From Rhynchosporium graminicola (lineage: Eukaryota > Ascomycota > Leotiomycetes > Helotiales > Ploettnerulaceae): 64,000 nucleotides of DNA. The DNA lies in contig FJUW01000048.1 in the NCBI GenBank assembly GCA_900074885.1, positions 310,001 to 374,000 on the forward strand, read 5' to 3'. The stretch's first letter is position 1. Each line of letters starts with the position of its first letter. The notes under the pieces are model-generated. The model was not told the origin of the DNA and ran no database searches. It was given only the letters and a program-made list of their open reading frames with translations. Shown one piece after another: positions 25,662-35,911 of the stretch. A program made the translations under genes and the position numbers.

Positions 25662-27092
25662 ATGATTCCCTCGAATGCCCTTGGAGCTTGTATAGCTTTC
25701 TCTCAATTGATTGTAGCTGCACAAATTCCTATCTTGCCGCAATCACATACTCAAGGCTATGAGTTTGATCCTCTACTGCATTTACCAGGAATCAGTCCTT
25801 ACTTTGATGCTGTCGGATTTGGACTCAGTCATAAAGCACCGAGACATTGCGAGGTGACTGCTGCTTCGTACCTCATCCGGCACGCCGCCATCTACGCCAA
25901 TGACAAAGACTACGAAGACTACATCGAGCCTTTCATCGCCAAGCTCAATTCTACATACGATACAACCTCCAGCAAGCGAAGGAAAGGCTGGAAAGGCCCC
26001 CTCTCCTTCTTTAACAAATGGAGGAATCCAATCGATGACCCAGATAAGCAATTAGAGCAGATTACACCGCAGGGAATCAAAGATAGCAAGAAAGTCGGCA
26101 AGCACTTATTGTCAAGATATCCGACATTGGTGCCAACTACAAAGAAGATATATGCGGATAAGAAGGCGAGGACGCAGGATACGGCGAAGGCGTTCGTGAA
26201 GGTTTTCCCGCAGGAAGTGGAGATTGAGGAAATCCTTCTTAACCGTACGGGTTTCCACGCGCAAGATCCGCATAAAGCCTGCGATGCATTTTCGAAGGAA
26301 CCGGGTGATGAGGAGTTGAAGGCTTTCATGATTTTGTATACGAAATCGATAATAACTCGGCTGCAGCGCCACTCGCCGGTCGAGTTGGAGGAGACGGATA
26401 TCATGGGCCTTCAGCAGATGTGTGGGTACGAGTCAGCTATCACAGGAAAGAAAAGCGATATCTGCGACGTCTTCACAGACGATGAGTGGATGGCTTATGA
26501 ATACGCGTGGGATATGAAGTACTCCTATATGGTTGGACATGGAAACAAACTATCGCCATACCTAGGATTTCCATGGCTGAACACTACATCTCATCTGATG
26601 TCTAAATTCCACAAACCCCGTCACATATCCACAGTCGTAAAGCCGGACCCGGAAGTCCCAGACGATGATGGCCAGCGTTTCTTCCTCGCCTTCACACATC
26701 GCGAAGTACCACCTTTCATAGCCACCGCTCTCGGACTCTTCAACAGCTCCAATTCAGACGCTGAAGAATTCCCCCTGGATAGGATAAACTGGAACCGCTC
26801 ATGGAAGATGGCTGAACTCATCCCATTCCTCGGACATGTCGGGATCGAGAAGTTGACTTGCAACGCTGTTTGGGGCGATGATCCGGAGGATGATCATGAG
26901 TTTATCAGGGTCATTGCGAATAGTGCACCAAGACCGATTCCTGGATGTGAGAATGGTCCAGGCGCGAGTTGTGGCTTTGATCAATTTGTTGAGTTGATTG
27001 CTAGGGGAATGGAGGAATATGGGGATTTTGATGGGATTTGTGGGAATGATAGGGACGAGGAGGGGGAGGAGCAGGGTAGGGAGGAGCTGTAA
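25662..27092 (+). CDS. secreted histidine-phosphatase-superfamily (branch 2) protein
   Basis: A single exon of 476 residues. A hydrophobic N-terminus (LGACIAFSQLIVAAQ) is a likely signal peptide, and several NxT/NxS sites suggest secretion. The fold resembles acid phosphatases, phytases and MINPP: an early catalytic block SYLIRHAAIYAND, a middle block KKIYADKKARTQDTAKAF (the second Arg region), and a late block FLAFTHREVPPFIATALGLF. Classical enzymes have RHGxRxP and a late HD; here the Gly and second Arg of the first motif are replaced and the late motif is HRE, closer to the HAE of MINPP. The catalytic His and first Arg are kept, so activity on a phosphoester is possible but unproven. The C-terminus is acidic (DEEGEEQGREEL). 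The start context is ACTATGATT just after an A/C-rich leader. Confidence 0.82.
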   Translation: MIPSNALGACIAFSQLIVAAQIPILPQSHTQGYEFDPLLHLPGISPYFDAVGFGLSHKAPRHCEVTAASYLIRHAAIYANDKDYEDYIEPFIAKLNSTYDTTSSKRRKGWKGPLSFFNKWRNPIDDPDKQLEQITPQGIKDSKKVGKHLLSRYPTLVPTTKKIYADKKARTQDTAKAFVKVFPQEVEIEEILLNRTGFHAQDPHKACDAFSKEPGDEELKAFMILYTKSIITRLQRHSPVELEETDIMGLQQMCGYESAITGKKSDICDVFTDDEWMAYEYAWDMKYSYMVGHGNKLSPYLGFPWLNTTSHLMSKFHKPRHISTVVKPDPEVPDDDGQRFFLAFTHREVPPFIATALGLFNSSNSDAEEFPLDRINWNRSWKMAELIPFLGHVGIEKLTCNAVWGDDPEDDHEFIRVIANSAPRPIPGCENGPGASCGFDQFVELIARGMEEYGDFDGICGNDRDEEGEEQGREEL

Positions 27093-27908
27093 ATATGTAT
27101 TGTTTAGTCTGTTTATTAGAAGGGGAGCTGGGTTGCTCGCTTAGATTCGAGGCACAATGATTAAGAATAGTTAATCTTCATGATTGGATTTGTGTTCCAC
27201 TGTCATTCTGATATCCTTCTCTCTTCCTGATTATGATTTAATTATTATTTTAGGTATCCTGGTAAATATGTTGCTCTGACCTCAGGTTCTATGTTTAGTT
27301 CAACATGTTCTGTGATTAGGAGATGTATGTGTGATGTGTGGTTTCAGCGCCAGCGCACATTGAGGGGAATATTATCTCGAAATGGCGATGAATTGGAGAC
27401 CTGTCATAAACACACTGATGACAGACGTACATCTTATCTGCCTAATATTGTTAGAAGACTCGCAGATTTGTGAATAGGTATTGAAGGCGTCTTATAGTTG
27501 TGCCCGGTCATGTTGACGTACGGATGTTTACGATGTTGTGTGAATTTGAAAAGACTTCACTCTGGAGAATATTGTATGGCAAGAATTTGATTACCCTCAA
27601 TTCGAGAAACGAAACCTTCAATTATGAATGTTTGATTGCAAAGAGCTTGGATATGGCTTTGCCAGTCTCGAGTCTGGCTCACGTGAACACGGGTTATAGA
27701 ATCTGCCTCGCGCTAAGTCCCAGCCACATCTGCAGTCCCCAGCCTTTCCCCTCTCAGCGCGTCTGCAATGAATCACTGGCTATGATGGACTCACGTCCTT
27801 GTCACTGCCACGCTCCATGTATCCATCCCTTCGTACCAGCGGTGACATACTACATATATCGTACTCCCTCAGGTTGGTTTATTTCATCTTCATGAACTAA
27901 CAAGCAGA
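27093..27908. other. intergenic
   Basis: Holds the 3' flank of the phosphatase-like gene and the promoter of the DUF1766 gene. A 131-codon frame at 27500-27895 ends just before the DUF1766 start and matches no family; I read it as chance. Confidence 0.45.
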
Positions 27909-29162
27909 ATGGCACCCTACATCCCCCACACACCCGAGTCCTTACTCCAGAGGTCCGATTCGAAGAACCCAGACGCACACTGTCGGGGCCTCACTACAAG
28001 TGGAACACCTTGCCGGAGAGCAATTGGCAAATCGCCACAATCCTCACCGAGCCCGAGTCCGCGACGTAAATCGAGTGTGGGTGGACCACCGAGTCTAGAT
28101 GCGTTTTGCTGGCAACATAAGAACCAAGCTGCGGGTCAGCCTGGAGCCTCACCGCAAGGAATACAATCTGCTGCGATCCGGGAACGGACGAGTGTCGATA
28201 CGCTGGTTGACCGGCTGGGATTGTTGGAGGTTGAGGAGAGGAAGCAAGAGAGGCGGAGAAAGCCTGTAGCGAGACCTGAGCTACGTGAGGAGAAACCGAA
28301 GATTGAGAGCCCTCGGCCTGTGAGACCGAAACCACGACCAAAACCTGCGAGTAGCCTGGGCTTTTTCTGCTGTATAGGTACCGCGGACGAGATCAAACGC
28401 GCACCGCGGCCAGCAAGCAATAAGCAGGGCAGACGAACGACAGCGCCAATGCCACCGAAGGTCGTGAAAGCGTCCTCGAGTTCACAGCCTACGAATCATC
28501 GTCCTTTCATACATCGGGACCCCTCTTCACGAACAGGAGAGTTTTTATCGTTTATACCAATATCTGCATCTCCACAAGTCACCGCACAACTATTAGCAGA
28601 ACTTGCAAAACCGGTCTCAAATTTGGACAACGAGGGGTATATCTACATGTTCTGGCTCACTCCAGAATCACTTCCTTCGGCGCCATCCTCAGAAACAGCG
28701 TCAACTCTTCTCGCACCACCATCTCGACCTGTACCCGGACAACGACGAACATCAGATGTTCTCAATGCATTCTCAACGACCATCCCGAACTTCTCCAACA
28801 AAAAGACTATACTTCTAAAGATTGGCCGTGCCCAAAATGTGTACAGACGCTTAAACCAGTGGACCAAGCAATGCGGATACAATCTCTCCCTCATACGATA
28901 TTATCCATATCAAGCTTCGACGCTTTCGGATACCAATATAGACCAGTTACCGAGGACACCGAGGAAGGTTCCGAATGCCCATAAAGTGGAACGATTGATA
29001 CATATCGAGTTGAACTCACAGAGAGTTCTTGGAGATGGGAAGTGTAAGGCTTGTGGAAGGGAACACAGGGAGTGGTTCGAGGTCGACGCTAGTAGAGAAG
29101 GCGTTAAGGCTGTAGACGAAGTCATCAGACGGTGGGTAGATTGGGGAGAGCGGAATGCTTGA
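27909..29162 (+). CDS. DUF1766 / T5orf172 (GIY-YIG-like) domain protein
   Basis: A single exon of 417 residues. The N-terminus carries a small Cys/His cluster (HCRGLTTSGTPCRR ... FCWQHK) that may bind zinc. A long Arg/Pro/Ser-rich linker follows. From about residue 240 comes the conserved domain: GYIYMFWLTPESL, ILLKIGRAQNVYRRLNQWTK, KVERLIHIELNSQRVLG, then CKACGREHREWFEVD. These are the marks of DUF1766/T5orf172, related in fold to GIY-YIG nucleases and found in the fission yeast meiotically up-regulated Mug113 group. A nuclease role is inference from fold only; the biological role in filamentous fungi is not known to me. The start is supported by an AGAATGGCACC context and by conservation beginning at HCRG. 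Confidence 0.85.
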   Translation: MAPYIPHTPESLLQRSDSKNPDAHCRGLTTSGTPCRRAIGKSPQSSPSPSPRRKSSVGGPPSLDAFCWQHKNQAAGQPGASPQGIQSAAIRERTSVDTLVDRLGLLEVEERKQERRRKPVARPELREEKPKIESPRPVRPKPRPKPASSLGFFCCIGTADEIKRAPRPASNKQGRRTTAPMPPKVVKASSSSQPTNHRPFIHRDPSSRTGEFLSFIPISASPQVTAQLLAELAKPVSNLDNEGYIYMFWLTPESLPSAPSSETASTLLAPPSRPVPGQRRTSDVLNAFSTTIPNFSNKKTILLKIGRAQNVYRRLNQWTKQCGYNLSLIRYYPYQASTLSDTNIDQLPRTPRKVPNAHKVERLIHIELNSQRVLGDGKCKACGREHREWFEVDASREGVKAVDEVIRRWVDWGERNA

Positions 29163-29568
29163 AGATGACTTGATGAATTGATTGATGATGCATGGCCTTA
29201 TGAACAAGAGTACTTGGCATCTCGAGTGAGTGACATACATAGGCTTGCAAATCGTTGTCATTCAGCTTTTATATTTCATTTCTCATCTTCTTCACTGCCA
29301 TAACAAGGTTGGTTTATTCCATGAAGATCAAGCGACACCGCTCAACAAGCAGAGCTGCTTCAACTCCTTCCGAGATCGAACCAGGCAAAGACTGTGGACG
29401 GCACAATGATCGTCGCTTACTTCACTTCGAAGCCTAATTATCACACGACGCTGATGATTTGGGACCTTGAAACATTAGGCTATGAATATCAATTGCTGCT
29501 ACCTAAGAGAAAACCAGTACCTATCTACAAGACTATTTAAAAAATTTCTTAACAGAAGTCCACCCTCT
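29163..29568. other. convergent intergenic spacer
   Basis: Short spacer between the DUF1766 gene (+) and the monooxygenase gene (-), which converge here. Probably holds both 3' UTRs; nothing else seen. Confidence 0.5.
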
Positions 29569-31258
29569 CTACACCTTCGCTGTCGAATACGTCCAACCCT
29601 GAAGATTGTTCTCCAAACTCTTATCCAAACTCTCGCGATACTCGGGCATGCCACCCGCCCAGTTAAGAGGCTCGACCTTTCGGCCAGGGATATTTGCACC
29701 CTGGTACCAGGACTTCGCGAGAGGGAAGAGCGTCACATCCCACTTCTCCTGCATGCGTTTACACCAATCCGCCTCAGTCTCAGGCGTGCTATCGAGTCTC
29801 GTGATACCCTTCTCAGTCGCGATCTTGATAGCCTTCTCCACGAACTCGGCCTGGAACTGCGTGCAGGACGGTCCGTTGCTGAACGCCGTTGGTGCTTGAG
29901 GGCCGTACAAGAAGAACATGTTCGGGAAAGTGGGGATCGCGATGCCCATGCTGGTTTTCGTGCCGTCTTTCCAGTGGTCGGCGATAGTGCCGCCTGTCGT
30001 GCCGCGGATGTCAAGTTGAGCGAGCGAGCCGGTGACGGAATCGAAGCCCGTGGCGAGGACTAGGATGTCGATTTCCTCGAAGCCGTCTTGGTGCTTGAGT
30101 CCTGTCTCGGTGACTTCGATGATGGGTGATTTGTTGACGTCGACGAGCTTGACGTTCTCCTGGTCCATGACTTCGTAGTACTTCTGCTCCAACGAAGGGC
30201 GCTTGGTACCCCATGGATGAGGAGCCTTCTCTAAAGGCGGTGCGAGGATCTCCGCCTTCTTCGGATCCGAGATGCGAGCGCGGACTTTCTTCTGCCAGAA
30301 CTTGTAGGCTTCGTCGTTGGCTTTCTGGTCGAATAACATGTCTTGGTATGTGTTGAGCCAGTAGCGGAATCCTCCTGCCTCCCAGAGCTTCTCGAAGAAC
30401 CTCTCTCTCTCCTCGGGGGAATCGTCAAAGGTGTCCTTCTTGACGAAGTCGTATGTGAATCCTGAGAATGTACTGCGTGTGGATTCGAACATCTTCTCGT
30501 AGTAGCCGTTGTCTTTCTTGCTTTGCTCGTCTTCCGCGTCGAGAGCGTGCTGACGCATGGGCAGACACATGTTCGGTGTCCGGATGAAGCACGTGAGGCT
30601 CTTGACCTTGGGGCCGATCTCTTGAGCAACTTGGATCCCAGATGCACCGGTGCCGATGACTGCGACTCGCTTTCCCTTCATGCTGACATCGTGTTGTGGC
30701 CAGACGGCCGTGTGATATACCTGTCCCTTAAACTCGCCGAGGTTCTTGACCGGTGGTGTGTACTTCTTCGATGCGAATCCAATGCAGGGAATGAACCATC
30801 TGCACGAGACCTCTGTGCCATCCGAGCACTCAACTGTCCAGCGGTTGGTACTCTCGTCGAAATGTGCACTGTCTACGTGCTTGTTGAATTCGGTATCCTT
30901 CCTCACCTCCCACACCTTCTCGACGTGGTCGAAATATCTCCTGAGCTCCTTTCCGCCTGCATATCGCTCCTTGAACACGAAGTCCTTCCATAGCTCTTCA
31001 TCGAAGAGTTGGTAGATGGGAGTGTCACTGTCGACACGAGCTCCTGGATAGCAGTTCCAGTACCAGATACCTCCGGACGCCTCGCCCTTCTCGAAGATCT
31101 TCACTTTGAGGCCTTGCTTACGGAGCCTATGAAATCGGTAAGTATTTCTTCATCCATAGTCAAGGGCGACTTCCTTACTTGTTCAGCATGGTAAATGAGC
31201 CAAACCCAGCGCCGACGAGCAGAGCATCGAGCTCTAGGATTGGTTGAACGGATCCCAT
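29569..31258 (-). CDS. FAD/NADPH-dependent Baeyer-Villiger-type monooxygenase
   Basis: Two exons (31258-31179 and 31126-29569) split by a 52-bp intron (GTAAGG...TAG) give 545 residues. The family inserts an oxygen atom into ketones or hydroxylates, using FAD and NADPH. The FAD-binding start is ALLVGAGFGSFTMLNK, with GFGS where GFSG is usual. FEKGEASGGIWYWNCYPGAR follows, matching the GG-WYWNRYPG signature of cyclohexanone/phenylacetone monooxygenases. The BVMO fingerprint FxGxxxHTxxWP is present (FKGQVYHTAVWP), then the NADPH Rossmann motif VIGTGASGIQVAQEIG. The late block ILVLATGFD is also typical. Exon 1 supplies only the first dinucleotide fold, so the ATG at 31258 (ACAATAATGGGATCC context) is well fixed. 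It may act in catabolism or secondary metabolism; the substrate is unknown. Confidence 0.92.
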
Positions 31259-32070
31259 TATTGTGATTGTCTGTTTCTGAGAGGTGTAATTGGGAATCGC
31301 AAATTGCTTGAACCGGACATGAGGGGGAGGGGAAAGCTTTAAACTGATCCCTCCTTCAGTATCCGTCGGACGATCCAACATCAAGGGCGGAACTAAACCG
31401 AGGAGATTCTGTGCGACCACATCTCATTGGCCCTTCCACCTCTCAATGTTCCATCAGATGCACGTGTGATGTACTAGATTCTGGATGAGGGGGAGAAAGG
31501 ACAACCACATGGCGAATCTGGGGTGGCATTAAGTCCTCATTGGGCTAAGCCCGCTCGCAGATCATCGTCTTAGCCGCCACCCCACCGTTTCCCCGCGATC
31601 CAGAAATAAGTCTAAGTGATCTAGCTTTAAGCTTTTGATGCATAGATAGGCGAGATGGGATAGACAGATGGTCAGACCTGCAAGGGCTGGGGAGATTGGC
31701 GTCTTGGGTTCATGGGAACGAAAAGTGCGCCGTCTGTCCGACCCGGGTTTGCGGATGAAAGCGTGAGTATCGATCGGCTCGAAGGCGAGAGAGAGTTGGT
31801 CGGTGATATGGTTCGAGATGACTTGCTTGTACAGGTCATGTTTACTTTGTAGTTCCCAAGTATAGAGTCAGTCCTCTTTGAAGTACCCGTGAGAGCCAAG
31901 CTTCCGCCATGGTGGAACGTGAAGAGTTCCCCCACATCTGAACTCATCTGAAAAGCTACAGAGAAGATGTCCTGCAGCTAAGAGCATGTCCCATCTTCTC
32001 CACGCTCTACAAGCCGGACAGAGCACCATCTTCCGGATTGGGGTGCGGGGTAAACATATGTCAGTCCTAC

Positions 32071-32092
32071 ACCTAGGTACCTAGGCACCTAG
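32071..32092. repeat. CTAGGTACCTAG palindrome
   Basis: A perfect CCTAGGTACCTAGG palindrome followed by a half copy, similar in core to the TAGGTA cluster at 17469-17538. Confidence 0.5.
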
Positions 32093-34451
32093 TGGCATGT
32101 CGTCGGCATACTTGCCTCCTTGCGTAAGGGGCCAAGACTCAGGAGAGCTATCACCAAGTCATGTTTAAAGGTAGCTTGCGAAGCACTGACTCACGATCAG
32201 CCTTGATTCTCTCTCACTCACTCGGTTCTATAATGGTAGTGCATTATTGGAACGAGGATAAAGGGAGTTATCGCATTATTCAGAACCGAGACGAACTCCA
32301 ATAAGTTCGTGGAATCACAACTCTACTTACTTGTGAGCCCAGCGCGATAACTCTGAGTCAGTTAGGAAATCTGTTCATGGCTTGGTCTTGAATTGGGAGG
32401 GATTTAAATATTGATTGGAGTGCTTGGGTACTTAAGGACAGAAGGATCGCAGAGATACCTAGCAATCAGAGCCAAAATATACACACGAGATCCCACGTTT
32501 GTGGAATACTCGCGATACGGAGCAAGTGGCCCCAGTGACGGCACACTATACAGCATGCAGAAAATTGAACTTCGAGACTCAAGAGCTTGGCAGGCAAGTC
32601 GATGTCGATACTGCTTGTCAAATAGGCTCTGGTCTGCGCTGACGGGGTTGCCACAGGAGCACTCACGTTTTGGAGTTCTCTCGAGGTATTCCCACGCGTT
32701 CTATTGATAGGTACCAGACGGGTTCAAGCACTTTGAATGCCTCGAAAGAGGAAGGGAATAATCTACTGCTCAAGAGATGAGGTTTGGATCTCACGCCATC
32801 TCAGCCTCAGCGAGATCTTCGCTTACTGCGTCATTTCAGCGAATCATTGCTGCGGAGAAAGAAGTAAGTAAATGAATTCAGGGAAGGGGGGTCTCTAGGA
32901 TACGTTCGGCATGGCGCTTGTACAGAGCCAGGGAGGTGGTGACGATCGATTGATGAGCGGCTGTCGAAGGAGGGGAACTAAGTGCCAAGCACTGCGAAAA
33001 GCTATACAGGCTCAATTGAGATTTACGGGCGACTCAGCATCTGATTATTGTTAAGGCCTTAGCTTCTCTAGAACTGGATGGCCTTCGAAATAGGTTACTG
33101 TACTTCGAAAAGCACAATTATTGTTGAAATTGCCTGCGTCTAGTGCAAGATAATGTTGCGCTTTCGGGGCTGATTAGACCGTGCATAAAAATCGCAGTAC
33201 AAGGCATGGAGGAATCCGGAGCCGCTCTTTTTAGAATTCAACGGCTGCACTAGTTGTTGACCTTCAATATCGGATACGAGGGGAGATTAAGGGATCATCC
33301 AGGTTTCCTTGCTTGCGAAGACTTGAGAGAACGGAGACAAGGGCATTAAAGGCAGAAAATTTCTGGGAATGGAATAGTCCGCTATCAGGCGTGGCTTATG
33401 AGCAGAACTCGAACGATTATCCGCAAGAACGCTCTAGACCCCATTGTCTTGCGACTTCCTCGATATCTTGCTATTCCGATTCAGGATCAGAAAACATCTG
33501 TGGATCTCACGCCATTAATTGTCGAGAAGTATCAGAGGTGCTTAAATACTGTTTATCACTTTACCCTCTTAGCAGACACAATCGTCGATTCACCTCACCC
33601 CCAGCCGGAGAGCCGGTTACTCCAAGATGTCCGAATATTCAAAATGTCCGATGTTCCCTCACCAAAACCACAGGTGGGCTAGGGTCTCGAGGACGTGGCA
33701 GGAGTCTGAATGCAGGTTGTAGACGCGTGCACGGCCCTAGGTTGTATGATAGGACATCTTGGATATTCAGATGCTTCAAACACCGCCTCTCCGGGGGAGG
33801 TGAGGAGCGGGAACGGAAGATTAACCTTGAACGATCTCGCATAAGTATATTCATCGGAGTCACTATGCAAGGAACCTGTTCAACTGCTGCAACGTTGATA
33901 CTTGTCATGCTCAAGTAACGGTTGAGGCTTGGAACAAATTTTTAAATACTGCTATCGGTCGCTCCTCTCTCTGCTTGATAGTGTTTGCATTCCCTACCTC
34001 CTATGTAAGAAGCTAGTAGTCTCGTCAAATGGCCTTTCCAAACACTCGAAAAGGTTCCGCTGTCAACTCTCAAAGATCTGGATCAGTCTCCAAAGTTCCG
34101 TAATAAGCCAAACGAAGAACTCGATAACCTGCTCGTATAGATTGAGAGAGACATGGGTTTCGAACAAGGAGAACTAACACTATTTGCTTCGGGAACTCAG
34201 AGTCCCGGCTCAGCTGCAGCTAAATGGTCAGGGAATGCACGGAAAGGCTCAGTCCGGCGAGTGTCTAATCAATAACTTTGTAAAATCTTGACCGACGAAC
34301 CCGTGAGCGCTTGGGGGAGGATCATTATATCTAACAATGGGAATGAAGCTCAAGAATTTATACAGCCTCTTACATGTCTCTCGCTAGTAATAGTCCAAGA
34401 CATGTCAGGTTCAGGCTTCGTCTCCCTCTCTTCGGGACCTTATCGATCCCC

Positions 34452-34492
34452 AGGGGGTTGGGGTCTTGTGGGGGTAGGGGGTAGGGGGTAGG
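34452..34492 (+). other. G-run tract, potential G-quadruplex
   Basis: Successive runs of four or five G separated by TA, TT or a short spacer, including three tandem GGGGGTA units. The pattern fits the four-run G-quadruplex rule. It lies about 600 bp upstream of the DUF7053 gene. Confidence 0.5.
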
Positions 34493-35076
34493 ACGGCGAA
34501 CAATAGCCCCATGCGGATTCACATCCACCCAGGTATCTATCCTCGAGAAGTGCCTTTCTAAAAGTCTAAATTTCTCAGCTCGGAGAAAATAAGTCTTACC
34601 ACTCCGCTCGCTTCCTTCCAATAATCAGTTGCCCGACAAGAGCATTTCGTAAATAATCAGGGGCACAAAGTGCAACTGGCCCGCCTCAAACTATGCCACG
34701 CAACACACAGGCAGACCTTGTCATCCAGACTATTGAGTGGCACTTTGGCATCATCTTCATTGTCTGTCTGTCCGTGATGCTGTGAAATATCCTACTATGA
34801 ACGAACGTCCGCAACTCTATTATCGAAGCTATGAATTCGAACCCCAGCTCCACGACAATCACTTTCATAACCCGCAACCAAGCTGAAGCTCAGATGAAAT
34901 TCTGCTCACAGAATTCTATCAAAATCCCGACCCATCAATACCCTTGAAATTGATCACCCCACAACCAAGCTCCGACCACTCGCAGCGAGCTGCTCGCTCA
35001 CGTCAGATTACCAGCGCAACATCTCGATAAAAGCTTTCTCATCCCCAGAAACCCGCGCCGCCGTCTATAGCACAAC

Positions 35077-35911
35077 ATGCCCACGATGCCGACGACACGA
35101 TTCACGACAGTAACGCCTTTACCGGCCGGCATCTCGCGCGAGACGGTCCTCGAAACCATCCACGACCACCTCGAGATGATCGATCTGAACCCCGCGCACA
35201 CCGAGCGCCATCGCATCAAAGCACCCGCGGAAGCGACCCCCGAAGAATACCACTGTGCGTGGTATCAGATCACAGACATGATCAGCTATCTGCCGGGATA
35301 CAAAGGGAAGGTGACCTTCAAAGCCTGCTTCCACGACTTGGCGAACGGGTTGCAGAATCATGTCTACGCACCTATGGGCTTGGATATCAAAGAGAAATGG
35401 ACGCTGGGAGGGAACATGCCTGGCGAGCCTGTAATGCCGGCAGAGATCGGGATCGGGGCCCCGATAAGCGGGTTGTATCTAAGAGAAGATGTGGAGAGTA
35501 AGTACTCGCATCTTCCAGAGTATTTTGCTGTAGTATCTTCGCTGACTATGGGTAGTGAAATGCAACTTCTTGATGACTCGCTTCGTGCGCAGGACATTGA
35601 AAGATGCACTAGCAGCGCTCGTAGCGAGATTGCTAGTGAAAGCGCAACTGCAGGAAGCCGCAGAGTTGAACAAGAGGTTGGAATCGGGTAGTCTATCTGC
35701 AAATTCACCGTTGACTCCACCATTGAGTTCACCGACGAGTCCTCTTAGTCCGCCGGGCATGGAGAGTAGGTTTCCGAGGTTCAGACCGCAACGCATGAGT
35801 TCGCAGACGGCGATAAGCGAGATGGAGGGGAATCCGAAGAGTCCGAGGATATTGGATGTGTTTCCTGCGGAGCTGAAGAGCGATCCCGTGAGGCCGCTTG
35901 AGTTGCCTTAA
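35077..35911 (+). CDS. DUF7053 family protein
   Basis: Two exons (35077-35497, 35556-35911) with a 58-bp intron (GTAAGT...TAG) give 258 residues. The N-terminal 170 residues match the fungal family I know as DUF7053: TTVTPLPAGISRETVLETIH, EMIDLNPAHTERHRIKAP, EYHCAWYQITDMISYLPG, FKACFHDLANGLQNHVYAP, DIKEKWTLGGNMPGEP and GLYLREDVEMKCNFLMTRFV. The last of these spans the splice junction and confirms the intron. The overall pattern (small molecule or lipid binding, START-like) is only a guess; the function is not established. The C-terminal 70 residues are Pro/Ser-rich and poorly conserved. No signal peptide is seen. The start is the first Met after a C/A-rich leader, with MPTMPTT typical of the family. 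Confidence 0.87.

Larger units (their letters stand above)
31259..35076. other. intergenic region of 3.8 kb, no supported gene
   Basis: Between divergent genes (monooxygenase - and DUF7053 +), so promoters lie at both ends. Open frames at 32411-32707 and 33313-33918 have no recognisable domain and share the region with open antisense frames. Features seen: palindromic CCTAGGTACCTAGG-type sequence at 32071-32092 and a G-run motif at 34452-34492. Confidence 0.45.

Noticed and set aside
33313..33918. 201-codon frame
   Set aside because: No recognisable domain, irregular composition, and open antisense frames in the same stretch; no promoter or splice support.
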